Shown here piece after piece: positions 51,583 to 59,980 of a stretch of 64,000 bases of DNA. The stretch is from Chloroflexota bacterium (GTDB taxonomy: Bacteria; Chloroflexota; Anaerolineae; Anaerolineales; Villigracilaceae), in assembly GCA_016219545.1 (NCBI GenBank), contig JACRMH010000062.1, positions 124,001-188,000 on the forward strand. Direction: 5' to 3'. The position numbers were made by a program, and so were the translations under genes. The notes under the pieces were generated by a model. That model saw only the letters and a program-made list of their open reading frames with translations, had not been told where the DNA came from and made no database searches. The number at the start of each line of letters is the position of its first letter. Positions within the stretch are counted from its first letter, which is position 1.

Positions 51583-51635
51583 CATCAAGCTGTATCGGGG
51601 GTTAAGCCCCCGATACAGCTTGATGATATTTATTT
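51583..51635. terminator. Very long perfect-stem bidirectional terminator
   Basis: Arms 51583-51601 and 51607-51625 form a perfect 19-bp stem (CATCAAGCTGTATCGGGGG and its complement) with a 5-base loop TTAAG, followed by a T-rich run. It lies between the converging VWA and FHA genes, and separates the MoxR operon from the T7SS-like operon. Confidence 0.85.
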
Positions 51636-52712
51636 TTTCAATCCTGCTAAAACTTCGAAACGAGCCACAAAGACTCTTCCCAACCCGATATGCATTCCGG
51701 GAGAGATCGCTTGTGCCACATTCGGCGGGATTTTCTTCCCGTTGATCGTCACACCATTGGTGCTCTGCAAGTCCGTGATGAAATATGCGTTCCTCTGATT
51801 ATCATGGGTGATCACGGCGTGTCTACGGGATATTTCATTTTCTACACCCAAGATCTCCAGGGAGCGCCCAAGGATGAAGGGGAATGTGAGCATATCGATT
51901 CGAGTGCCGGCCTTAAGTGAAGAACTGGCCTCTACAATAAGCGCCGCCGCCGAAGTTGACGCAACAAAATTTGTGGCATCCTTATCCATTGCTGGTGGGA
52001 CAAAGGGCTGCTGTAAGGGTTTAGACGGCGCAGGAGTCGATGCGGCGGGTCGGGCAGGGGTTTGAACAGCAGGCTCACGCGCAACGGAGTGGGAAGCCTG
52101 CTGGCTTTGGGTTGAAAAGGTTAAAGTCAGTTTGTTGTTCCCGAAAGCCAGTTTGTCGCCGTTTCGAATTTCACGCCTGCTATGAACCGGCAGCTCCTTC
52201 CCATTCAGATAAACCTTATTCTGTTCAGCCAACGGTTCGATAAAGTGACTTCCATCAGCAAAGGTGATCTGGGCATGCCTGCGCGAAATCGTATTGCCAT
52301 TGGGCAGCAATTGAACGTTCACTGCCAGAATGATATTGTGGTCCACGTCTGTGCTGGGGCGCCCGATTACAGCCGGCTGCCATTGGATGTCAAACTCCTT
52401 GCCGGTAATATCCTCACGCAGGGTGGCATAGTTACGGACATCCAGCATCCGGCGGATGGACTGGCGCACATAATCGAACACCAATTCATCCTGGGGCTGA
52501 ATATCCAATTCCGCCAGTGTCCCGGCCGGCTTGAGGGGGTGGTCAAATCCTTTGAGATAGATAGCATACTTCTCGGGTGAATCAGCGGTAATGTCGTCGA
52601 ACTCCTTAAGGATCTCCCCAATGAGGGAAAGAACTGTAAGACTCCTACGCAGGCGCGCCCGCTGGCCAGTATGCTCGAAAACATCTATTTTGACATCAAT
52701 AAAATCATCCAT
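51630..52712 (-). CDS. EsaB/YukD-like ubiquitin-fold protein fused to two FHA domains
   Basis: A 360-residue protein. Residues about 1-82 (IDVKIDVFEHTGQRARLRRSLTVLSLIGEILKEF...YLKGFDHPLKPAGTLAELDIQPQDELVF) have the pattern of the EsaB/YukD ubiquitin-like subunit of type VII secretion. FHA domain 1 covers about 105-190 (VIGRPS, ISRRHAQITF, VYLNGKEL) and FHA 2 about 270-355 (ILGRSLEI, ISRRHAVIT, LQSTNGVTINGKKI). FHA domains bind phosphothreonine. Start 52712 is ten bases after the EssC-like stop and follows AGGCAGG. In Firmicutes the FHA domains sit on EssC itself, so this is a rearranged architecture. Confidence 0.82.
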   Translation of the reverse strand: MDDFIDVKIDVFEHTGQRARLRRSLTVLSLIGEILKEFDDITADSPEKYAIYLKGFDHPLKPAGTLAELDIQPQDELVFDYVRQSIRRMLDVRNYATLREDITGKEFDIQWQPAVIGRPSTDVDHNIILAVNVQLLPNGNTISRRHAQITFADGSHFIEPLAEQNKVYLNGKELPVHSRREIRNGDKLAFGNNKLTLTFSTQSQQASHSVAREPAVQTPARPAASTPAPSKPLQQPFVPPAMDKDATNFVASTSAAALIVEASSSLKAGTRIDMLTFPFILGRSLEILGVENEISRRHAVITHDNQRNAYFITDLQSTNGVTINGKKIPPNVAQAISPGMHIGLGRVFVARFEVLAGLKK

Positions 52713-52722
52713 GAAAACCTGC

Positions 52723-55700
52723 CTATTTGCCTTCCGGTTTCTTTTCGTCCAGCAATCCCATCGAACGGGCATTTTCAACAATGTCAGCATCCGAGAAAAG
52801 CGCCAGCATATCTTCAGGCATGCCAGCCTCGACCAGCTTCTTTTTCAATTCGACAATATTATATTTCGAGACATCCGGGGCGCTCGGGTCTGACTCACCG
52901 CCGGCTGATTCTCCACCTTGTTTTTTATCCTTCTTTTTGGATTTGCCGTCCGCGTTCTGCGTCAACCATTTGGCCTTTACCTTCGGGTAACGTTCCTGGA
53001 TGCGCCGCACCCAAATATCCAGCGACCCTTCGGTATCATCATCATTTGAATAGGGTGTTGCCAGTTGGAGCATACTTGTGATCCCAGACCGCACTGTGAA
53101 GGCACGTCCCATTGGCAATTCGGCCTCAGCCAGACTGCGCGGGAATTTTCCGTTCAAGCGATTGACCGCATCCGCGCTTTTGAGAGCGATGCCGAAATTG
53201 GGAGCCGCATACACTTTTCGCAGATCATCTGAAGAGCTGAGGATGGCCAAGGAACCGGACACAATGAGATACACACCAGCCGTTTGGTATTTTCGAATTA
53301 GGGCCGAGAGGTTCTCAAAGAAAGCCATCTTCTTGCGGCTGGATTCATCCGTGAAGGCATCATAGTTGTCAATGATGAGCATGATTTTTCGCCGTTTTGG
53401 TTTTGTATCAAACTCGGCGCATTCAGCCAGGAAGTTCTCATAGAATTCATCCAGTTGTTCAACATCGTCTATCGTTTGGAGGACATGCGGCAAGTCGGCG
53501 AGAGATGTTTCACTGCCCTTCCATAACTTACGCGAGTAATCCACCAGCACCATCACAACTTCGTCGGGTGTGTAGTTGGCCGCAATCGAGAGGATCATCG
53601 TCCGCAAAGCTGTGGTCTTGCCGGAGAAAGGCTGACCGATCACCATCATGTGGGGACCCATGCGTTCGATGTCAATCAGGGCCGGTTCCAGCGTGCGATC
53701 ATCAATTCCCATGACGGCATTGATACGACGCACTTCCGGAAGCGTGGTCTGCTGAAGCAAATTCTCCAACGAGTAACGCAGCGGCAGGGTCTCGATGGTG
53801 GATGGTTTTTCTCCCTTCCACTTCTTTCCCCAAATCTCCGCCATTTTCATGCACATCTTGCTGATCTTTCCCAAACCATCCGGATCGGTCTCATCCGGCG
53901 AAAAGGTCAGCGCAGTTTGAAATTCGAGCGGCATATTGCCTACGCGGACATATCCACGGCCGGGCACTGGTCCCAGGTCGGCTGGAACGCCTCGTCCCAC
54001 TACTTCAGAATATTCCGAGGTATCCGATAACTTGAGGGTAAAGCGCTCGGTGATGAGGTTATATAGTTTGCCGGTTAGCGAATTAGGCAGGTCAGCCGAG
54101 ATCATGAAGTGCACCCCATAGGCACGTGATTCACGAATCAACGAGATCAATGGTCCCATCAAACCTTCGTAATATTCTTTAAATTCTGCAAAGTTATCTA
54201 TCACCACAAGTACGGCCGGCAATCTTTTTTCAGGATGAGCAACATTATAGGAATCAAGATTATTGGCTCTCGCCTCGCTGAAAAGTACCTGACGGTAATC
54301 AATAATGTCATTGATCTTACGGAGTGAACGCAGAACGCGCTCTTCCTCTTCAGAGGTGATGACCGCACCAACGTGCGGCAGGTCGCTCAAAACGGTCAGA
54401 GCACGACCGCCAAAATCCAGGATATAGATATGGAGCTCATCGGGTGAGTGAGTCAGCGCCAACCCAGTGACTACCGTACGCAGAAAAGTTGTCTTGCCGC
54501 GACCCGAAGCGCCAAAAATAACAGCATGACCATTTGTAAAGTCTATCTTCATGGGCCTTTGGCTGGCCTGGTATGGATTGTCAATGATACCGACTAATGG
54601 TCGCATGGCCGTTTTGCCCCAGGCTATGCCCTCCCAGGTAAAGTCGTCGTTCCAGAAAGTCGTGGCTTTTTCATTCAATGACAAACCGGCCACAAGTTCG
54701 GAATCCGTTGTACGGAGCAGGTCAATATCCGCATCGTTCATATAAGCTGTGTCGAGCGGCGTTTGCAGGCTGAGTACATTACTGCCGGTTTGCATGGGTA
54801 AAAATTCCGGCCAAGGCCGCCACTGCGGGCGGGATTCCTGAGTGGATAGATTGGCCATCATATCAACGATCACATCATAAAGCTTGGGAGGCTCAGTGGA
54901 TTTCTGTGCGGCTGTCTTGCGCGGACGATCCACCCAGATCACATTTTGAACCACATTTTCTTCCTGTGGTCCTTTATAGTCACCGCCTGTATAAGCCGTT
55001 TGAATTAATTCAATGTTTTCATTCCCAATTTGTAGGTAACCTCGTCCTGGAATGCCGGGCGGCAGGAAGGCCGCATCAGCGCGTCTCAAAACTTCGCGGC
55101 TGTCATCAGGAGTTTCCACACGCAGACAAATACGGAATTTGATATTGGCGCGCATCTGATCGGTGACTCCAACCGGGCGTTGCGCCGCCAGGATCAGGGT
55201 CACACCCAGGGCGCGGCCCAGACGAGTGATGCTTTCCAGTTGAGCTTTATATTCAGCATTGCCGGAGATCATTTCCGCAAATTCATCGATGATGATGAAG
55301 AGATGCGGATACGGCGGACGCTCCGGTTCAAGATTCAACCCTTTGCGGCGATAATGAACAATGTCCTTGGAATTGGTATAGGTGTTGAGTTTCTGTCGGC
55401 GGTCGAGTTCGGCGATGATGGAAGCAAATACACGTGCCGTGGCAGATTGGTCAAGGTTGGTGACAATATCCACCTTGTGGGGCAGCTTTTTAAAAGGCTC
55501 AAATGCCGAACCGCCTTTGTAATCCACAAGTACAAAGTTCAGTACATCCGGGCTGAAATTAAGCGCCATTCCGATGATCAATGTCATAAGCAATTCCGAT
55601 TTACCGGAACCCGTGGAACCGGCGATAATGCCATGCACACCGTCGGCCTTGGCAGAGAAGGTCAATACACGCGACTCATTGCCTGAGAGCAAGCCAACCG

Positions 55701-57258
55701 CAGTATAGAGCCAGTCCGCCGATTTCGGGTCCATGCTGCGTTTCCAATTTTCACGCGCAAACTCCTGCATCTGGTCAATGGATTGAATATTTAACATTTC
55801 CATCAACGTTACAGTGGAAGCCAGGCTTGAACCATATCCGCGGCGGATGTCCACCGGTTCGATATGGCGCGAGAACTCGCGCGCCTCTTCCACGACAGAG
55901 ATAACCTTGGTCTTGCCAACATAGCGGACCGTGTTAAACCCAGTTTCTGCATAGCGGAAGACTGCCGAATCTTCATCAAGGGGATCCTTGTCCACTTCGA
56001 TAATGGCGGTACAGCGGCTGGGAACTTTTGAACGATCTGGCATCAGGAAGACGATCCCCGCGCCAAGCATCTGTCCATCTATAAGGATGGTGGAAATGGA
56101 CGCCTCCCCTTCCAGATCATGCAGGCATGACCAATCGGGGGCAGGACTCCTTACGTCCACCACAACAAGCATGAAGGGCAGTTTGACATCGGCTCCGCTT
56201 TCACGGTCCTGCAGACGCGTGCGGCGTCGCTCTAAAATGACACGGATATTTTTCCAAAACAAGCGCATCCGGTCGGCTTCATTTTCACCGGGCCTTTCAT
56301 CGCTTTCAAATAAAAGTGTTTCGGTTTTATCGGCTTCTTTACAATGAGGCAAGGCATACGCCCAGCGCCAGTATTGGCGCGCTTCGCTTGTCCCGGCCAC
56401 ATACAACATGGTGTCCTGAGGGGAATGGAAGGCGGCATAGTCCACCAACATGGTCCGCAGGTAGGCATGTACATCTTCAGATGAACTGCCGGTGATCCCA
56501 ATGGAATGGCGGATGGTGATGCCTTTCGCTTCCTGCGTCTCTTCCTCTTCCGCATCCTGTTCCTGTTTTTTCTTTTCGGTCTTTTTCTTTTCAGTCTCGT
56601 CCTGGGGCAGGTAGATCGGGATGGTTACCGGCACATCGTAAAGCAGACGGGAATCCTCGGCCAGGCGGGTCGCTTCGCGCATGAGCGGGCTTTCTGTTTT
56701 TTCGTTTTCCGAGATCTTATAAACCACTGTTGATTGCCGTGTGCTGATGCCCAGGCGCAAGTACAGAAAATCATGGTCTTTGGGACGGCGTTCCCACAAA
56801 CGTGTACCTGACCGAATCTCTTCTTCACGGGCCGGGACCTCACGGTCAAGGTCAGCGGCGATCCCGAGAGTCTTATCAGGATCGGGGTGATTAAAAAAAT
56901 AATAAATACGTTGCTGCTCGTGCTCGCTTTCCATCTTGCGGCGCAGTTCGCTGATTCGGCGTTTGTAAGCCGCTTCTGCGGCTTCACGCTTTTTCTTTTC
57001 CTGCGTGTTTGTATAAATGGCCAGGATGACCGTCGCTACCACCGACAGCATCATGGGGATCATCATGAGCATATTGCGTCCCTGCCCGAATAATGAGGCA
57101 AGGATGTAGCCTAGGATCATGATCATCGGCAGAAAAGCCTGCTGCATTAATTCCCCGAACTTAACTTCGGTATCGGGCGGGTTGGGAACGGTAAAGAGAC
57201 CCGATGGAAGTTGGGGTTCTACACGGGGTGGTCGATCAATGTACTTTCGGTCTGCCAT
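52723..57258 (-). CDS. essC: Type VII secretion ATPase EssC/EccC-like (FtsK/SpoIIIE, three ATPase domains)
   Basis: A 1511-residue motor. Two membrane segments lie at about residues 38-58 and 62-84. Three FtsK/SpoIIIE ATPase domains follow, with Walker A motifs GSTGSGKS (about 552), GASGRGKT (about 919) and GQPFSGKT (about 1212). Walker B is canonical in the first (LFIIIDEFAEM) but has Asn for Glu in the second (VVIDNFAEF) and third (LIIDNYDAF). The two-segment, three-ATPase plan is that of EccC/EssC, which drives export of WXG100 proteins. No N-terminal FHA domains are present, unlike Staphylococcus EssC; they are on the next gene. ATG 57258 is preceded by GAGGA. Confidence 0.92.
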   Translation of the reverse strand: MADRKYIDRPPRVEPQLPSGLFTVPNPPDTEVKFGELMQQAFLPMIMILGYILASLFGQGRNMLMMIPMMLSVVATVILAIYTNTQEKKKREAAEAAYKRRISELRRKMESEHEQQRIYYFFNHPDPDKTLGIAADLDREVPAREEEIRSGTRLWERRPKDHDFLYLRLGISTRQSTVVYKISENEKTESPLMREATRLAEDSRLLYDVPVTIPIYLPQDETEKKKTEKKKQEQDAEEEETQEAKGITIRHSIGITGSSSEDVHAYLRTMLVDYAAFHSPQDTMLYVAGTSEARQYWRWAYALPHCKEADKTETLLFESDERPGENEADRMRLFWKNIRVILERRRTRLQDRESGADVKLPFMLVVVDVRSPAPDWSCLHDLEGEASISTILIDGQMLGAGIVFLMPDRSKVPSRCTAIIEVDKDPLDEDSAVFRYAETGFNTVRYVGKTKVISVVEEAREFSRHIEPVDIRRGYGSSLASTVTLMEMLNIQSIDQMQEFARENWKRSMDPKSADWLYTAVGLLSGNESRVLTFSAKADGVHGIIAGSTGSGKSELLMTLIIGMALNFSPDVLNFVLVDYKGGSAFEPFKKLPHKVDIVTNLDQSATARVFASIIAELDRRQKLNTYTNSKDIVHYRRKGLNLEPERPPYPHLFIIIDEFAEMISGNAEYKAQLESITRLGRALGVTLILAAQRPVGVTDQMRANIKFRICLRVETPDDSREVLRRADAAFLPPGIPGRGYLQIGNENIELIQTAYTGGDYKGPQEENVVQNVIWVDRPRKTAAQKSTEPPKLYDVIVDMMANLSTQESRPQWRPWPEFLPMQTGSNVLSLQTPLDTAYMNDADIDLLRTTDSELVAGLSLNEKATTFWNDDFTWEGIAWGKTAMRPLVGIIDNPYQASQRPMKIDFTNGHAVIFGASGRGKTTFLRTVVTGLALTHSPDELHIYILDFGGRALTVLSDLPHVGAVITSEEEERVLRSLRKINDIIDYRQVLFSEARANNLDSYNVAHPEKRLPAVLVVIDNFAEFKEYYEGLMGPLISLIRESRAYGVHFMISADLPNSLTGKLYNLITERFTLKLSDTSEYSEVVGRGVPADLGPVPGRGYVRVGNMPLEFQTALTFSPDETDPDGLGKISKMCMKMAEIWGKKWKGEKPSTIETLPLRYSLENLLQQTTLPEVRRINAVMGIDDRTLEPALIDIERMGPHMMVIGQPFSGKTTALRTMILSIAANYTPDEVVMVLVDYSRKLWKGSETSLADLPHVLQTIDDVEQLDEFYENFLAECAEFDTKPKRRKIMLIIDNYDAFTDESSRKKMAFFENLSALIRKYQTAGVYLIVSGSLAILSSSDDLRKVYAAPNFGIALKSADAVNRLNGKFPRSLAEAELPMGRAFTVRSGITSMLQLATPYSNDDDTEGSLDIWVRRIQERYPKVKAKWLTQNADGKSKKKDKKQGGESAGGESDPSAPDVSKYNIVELKKKLVEAGMPEDMLALFSDADIVENARSMGLLDEKKPEGK

Positions 57259-57272
57259 GGGACAAATCCTCG

Positions 57273-58343
57273 TTAGGCTCCCGCGAGCGAGAGCGCCATT
57301 GCCAACAGTAATGAAATCGCCAGAAGCGACCCCAGAATTATGAATATGATCTGCCAGTTCACGTGGAATGACCTACGCTCAGCAGGGATGTTCGGAAAAT
57401 TCGGTTTCAAGGCAGCAACCAGACTCAAGACATCAGGGAACCTTGTCTTGTAATGAGGGTTGATGGATTTCTCTGCAATTTCCGGTATATTCTTTAGGTC
57501 AATGCGTCCGGTAGTTTTAAATTCCCCTTCCAATACAGCTCTGAGAACCGCCTCATCCTTACGCATGTGATATTCATAGGCAGGGCGGCCAGCCAGCATT
57601 TCGTACAGCAGCATACCGATGCCATAAACATCCGTGGCGGTTCCAACACCTCCACGCCTTTCTGCAACTTCCGGGGCAGTATAGGCCGGCAGGTTATAGT
57701 TTTCATTCCACAAATCCTGGATATTCTGACCGGGGTCAGCAACTCCCAGGTCAAGCAAGACCGGACGCGGATAACCCTGCTTATCAAAACGCACCAAAAC
57801 CATATCGGGGTTTAGGCACAAATGTAATTTTCCGGCCTTGTGAAGATAATAGATAACGTCTGCGATACTTAATATTATCCAACCTGCATGTTGGAACCAG
57901 GGTTGTGGGTTTTTAAGCAACAGATTGCGCAGAATGGTTCCATCTATAAACTTGAAAACCTCATAATATTTTATATGCCCCGCAATGACCGTCCACCCAT
58001 AAGGGTGGTGGTCAACCGCACCTTGCGCATGTGCAGGGAGCAGCACCGGCAGTAAAGGATGCTGTCCTGCTTTGGCAAGCTGCAGAAAAGCCCTGGCTTC
58101 CAGGCGCAATTTCTCTTCACAGCCTACATTGGCTACTTTGAGCAGAATTTCTTCATCACCGCGCCTGGCCTGATAGACAATTGCAGAGCGGGTAATAACA
58201 ATCGGTTGAACGATTTCCATCGGACCGAACCATTCACCGTTATCAAATATTTCGGTGGCGTTTTCGGCCGGGCAATATTTTTCCTGACACCACAGATTGA
58301 AATCTTGTGAGATCACATTACAGCGCTGGCAGATACGCTTCAT
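57273..58343 (-). CDS. Zinc-ribbon pseudokinase with C-terminal membrane anchor (EssB-like)
   Basis: A 356-residue protein. The N-terminus has a zinc ribbon (Cys5, Cys8, Cys19, Cys24). A protein kinase fold spans about 40-310: the ATP Lys is kept in LLKVANVG, and DLG in VLLDLGVAD, but the catalytic loop is HLCLNPDMV instead of HRDxxxxN, so both the catalytic Asp and the metal-binding Asn are missing. A single membrane segment is at about 330-352 (IIFIILGSLLAISLLLAMALSL). A pseudokinase with one membrane segment is the plan of EssB/YukC in type VII systems, though EssB has a larger outer domain. It is 14 bases upstream of essC. Confidence 0.8.
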   Translation of the reverse strand: MKRICQRCNVISQDFNLWCQEKYCPAENATEIFDNGEWFGPMEIVQPIVITRSAIVYQARRGDEEILLKVANVGCEEKLRLEARAFLQLAKAGQHPLLPVLLPAHAQGAVDHHPYGWTVIAGHIKYYEVFKFIDGTILRNLLLKNPQPWFQHAGWIILSIADVIYYLHKAGKLHLCLNPDMVLVRFDKQGYPRPVLLDLGVADPGQNIQDLWNENYNLPAYTAPEVAERRGGVGTATDVYGIGMLLYEMLAGRPAYEYHMRKDEAVLRAVLEGEFKTTGRIDLKNIPEIAEKSINPHYKTRFPDVLSLVAALKPNFPNIPAERRSFHVNWQIIFIILGSLLAISLLLAMALSLAGA

Positions 58344-58396
58344 AAAGCCTCGCAGAGTTTAGATCGGTATAGAGCCCAGGCGTGAGACTACGATGG

Positions 58397-58441
58397 AAAT
58401 CCGCGCTCAACGAGCGGCGTGTTTGCGATGAGCGCGGATTT
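58397..58441. promoter_or_regulatory. Intercistronic hairpin inside the T7SS-like operon
   Basis: Arms AAATCCGCGCTCA (58397-58409) and its complement (58429-58441) give a perfect 13-bp stem with a 19-base loop. It lies in the 164-base gap between the last WXG100-like gene and the pseudokinase gene. On the operon strand it is not followed by a T run, so it is more likely an mRNA stability or processing element than a full terminator; it could hold small-protein expression above that of the motor genes. Confidence 0.55.
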
Positions 58442-58507
58442 TTGATGTACCCATTTGACATATTATGATCAGTTGTGGTTTTGATCCCCTCAACCGTTCA
58501 TATAATA

Positions 58508-58804
58508 TCAGACGAATCGCTTCGAGCCGGATAAGTCACCGTCACGATAGGCTTTAATAGCGCCTGTAATGTCACCGGACAGTTCGTGCATTTTTTGAGC
58601 AGCCTTATCTACATTGGGGCGTATGCGGTCGGCATAGGCAGCGGCGGCAGCGGTGGCGCCAAAGGAAATCCATGCAGCGGCCTTCATGGCAATGCTAATC
58701 GCCAGGAGAGCTTTTGCAACACCTTCCAGAATGGAGCCAAAGGTTTCGAAACTCTTGCTCATCTGTTCCACACGAGGGATATCCATAAAGACTTCGTCAG
58801 CCAT
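58508..58804 (-). CDS. WXG100-like small helical protein (divergent)
   Basis: A 98-residue helical protein of WXG100 size. The middle is hydrophobic and Ala-rich (LLAISIAMKAAAWISFGATAAAAAYADRI), with WISFG in place of a clean WxG turn. No signal peptide. AAGGAG precedes ATG. It is the last of the run of small genes before the pseudokinase and essC, so is counted as a likely substrate or chaperone, but the motif is weak. Confidence 0.7.
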   Translation of the reverse strand: MADEVFMDIPRVEQMSKSFETFGSILEGVAKALLAISIAMKAAAWISFGATAAAAAYADRIRPNVDKAAQKMHELSGDITGAIKAYRDGDLSGSKRFV

Positions 58805-58821
58805 GATATTTTCTCCTTATG

Positions 58822-59157
58822 CTAGAAAATGCTGTTGAAAACGTCGAACAGGGATTGGGCCTTCGAAGTAGCCTGGTTGATCGCCTGATTCATACGGTTT
58901 TGCGACTTGGTGATGGCCTGCGCAAAGTTGGTGCTGAAGCCCATGATATTGGCAAGCATCGGGATCACCTCGCTCATCATTTCCTGGGCAAAACGATTGG
59001 CGCCTTCACCTTTCCACATGCCGCCCATGACTTCGTTGACCAGGGCACGCAGGGGAGCGGTAACCGCATCTTGAACAACATTCACCTGTTTCATGATCTG
59101 ATTAATGGCATTGCCGATCAGATCTTCCACGAATTTAAATAATCCGCCAAACATCAC
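58822..59157 (-). CDS. WXG100 family protein
   Basis: A 111-residue helical hairpin protein with the signature MWKGEGANRFAQEM (Trp at about residue 47; WxG followed by the aromatic at +7) between two amphipathic helices. WXG100 proteins are secreted as dimers by type VII systems. The first helix has an extended hydrophobic FVEDLIGNAINQIMKQVNVVQDAV. It lies 17 bases before the next small gene. Confidence 0.85.
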   Translation of the reverse strand: MMFGGLFKFVEDLIGNAINQIMKQVNVVQDAVTAPLRALVNEVMGGMWKGEGANRFAQEMMSEVIPMLANIMGFSTNFAQAITKSQNRMNQAINQATSKAQSLFDVFNSIF

Positions 59158-59164
59158 ATACCTC

Positions 59165-59455
59165 CTAGAACTTTCCGCCAGCGGTACTATCCGCGGCTTG
59201 CATGTCTGATACGGCCTGTTTGATATCGTTTGAAACTTCGACGAATTTGCCGCTAAGTTTCATGGTGCGTTGTTGAAGTTGTCCCAGCGCTTGTACAAAG
59301 GTATCGCCGGGTCTACCCACCAAAGCGCCATTTTGCATTTGCGCAGCGATCTTATTCGCCAGTGCGGCAGTTTGCTGTAATTGTTGGGCAACCATCTGGC
59401 AGTGTTTGGCCATATCCTCCAGGGCAGGATAATTGACACGAATCTTGTCGCTCAT
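59165..59455 (-). CDS. WXG100-like protein lacking the Trp
   Basis: A 96-residue helical hairpin of WXG100 length (VNYPALEDMAKHCQMVAQQLQQTAALANKIAAQM ... TFVQALGQLQQRTMKLSGKFVEVSNDIKQAVSDMQAAD). At the turn it has LVGRPGDTF where the family has WxGxxxxxF, so the Trp is replaced but Gly and Phe are kept. Gene order among true WXG100 genes supports the assignment. Members without Trp often pair with a Trp-bearing partner. Confidence 0.8.
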   Translation of the reverse strand: MSDKIRVNYPALEDMAKHCQMVAQQLQQTAALANKIAAQMQNGALVGRPGDTFVQALGQLQQRTMKLSGKFVEVSNDIKQAVSDMQAADSTAGGKF

Positions 59456-59469
59456 TTGTATCTCCTATT

Positions 59470-59775
59470 CTATCCAAGGCTATTGAAGAAACTCTGTGTT
59501 TCTTCATCTGCCTGCCGAATGGTGTTGACAATGTCCTCAGCCACGTCGGCACCGACCCCCAGCGCGCGCGCCAATCTGGCCATAGCCGGCAGGACGGTCT
59601 GTTCCATCTCGTTGAAGAAGTTATCCGCGCCCTGCCCAACCCATTGGTTATTGTGCAAACTTTCAACCTTGGATTTGGTGTTCTTCAGAAGATTCATAAT
59701 TTCCTCTTCCTCAGTTTTCAGGTTTTTGATGACGCCGTTCATATCATCGTAGTTGACTTGAGTAGTTCCAGCCAT
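59470..59775 (-). CDS. WXG100 family protein
   Basis: A 101-residue protein with two helices and the turn motif QWVGQGADNFFNEMEQ (Trp at about residue 45). This is a textbook WXG100/ESAT-6-like protein. It resembles the N-terminal 100 residues of the long WXG protein encoded at 59981 (VNYDDMNGVIKNLKTEEEEIMNLLKNTKSKVESL against LQYDEMTSIAKNFKDEGEDIVRLHAATRQRVQDL), so the two are paralogues. AAAGGAG precedes ATG. Confidence 0.92.
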   Translation of the reverse strand: MAGTTQVNYDDMNGVIKNLKTEEEEIMNLLKNTKSKVESLHNNQWVGQGADNFFNEMEQTVLPAMARLARALGVGADVAEDIVNTIRQADEETQSFFNSLG

Positions 59776-59944
59776 TGTTACTCCTTTCAGGTTGGTCTAA
59801 TGAATAAGCCTCCACCGGGCCGCCCATTGGCAAGTCCGGCTTCCAGATCGCGAACAAGGTGCTTAATTTCGATTCTGCAATAGTTACCTCCTGTCCATAT
59901 GTATCCGCTGTAGTTGATCTAACCTGTACATAAAAACGGGTCAA
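59744..59944 (-). CDS. Possible small protein within the T7SS-like operon (66 aa)
   Basis: A frame that opens at TTG 59944 and reads protein-like sequence (GQEVTIAESKLSTLFAIWKPDLPMGGPVEAYSLDQPERS) fills most of the otherwise empty 205-base gap between the long and the first small WXG gene. It overlaps the start of the latter by 32 bases. There is no ATG start; an AGGAGG box at about 59889 stands before an in-frame ATT. It may be a real gene with a rare start, a remnant of a longer one, or chance. Confidence 0.3.
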   Translation of the reverse strand: MTRFYVQVRSTTADTYGQEVTIAESKLSTLFAIWKPDLPMGGPVEAYSLDQPERSNNGWNYSSQLR

Positions 59945-59980
59945 TCCTTTAATTGAAGTTGGCAGACTGAACCCTGTTTC

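Noticed and set aside
57273..58343. Active serine/threonine kinase
   Set aside because: The HRD and metal-binding Asn residues are replaced in the catalytic loop.
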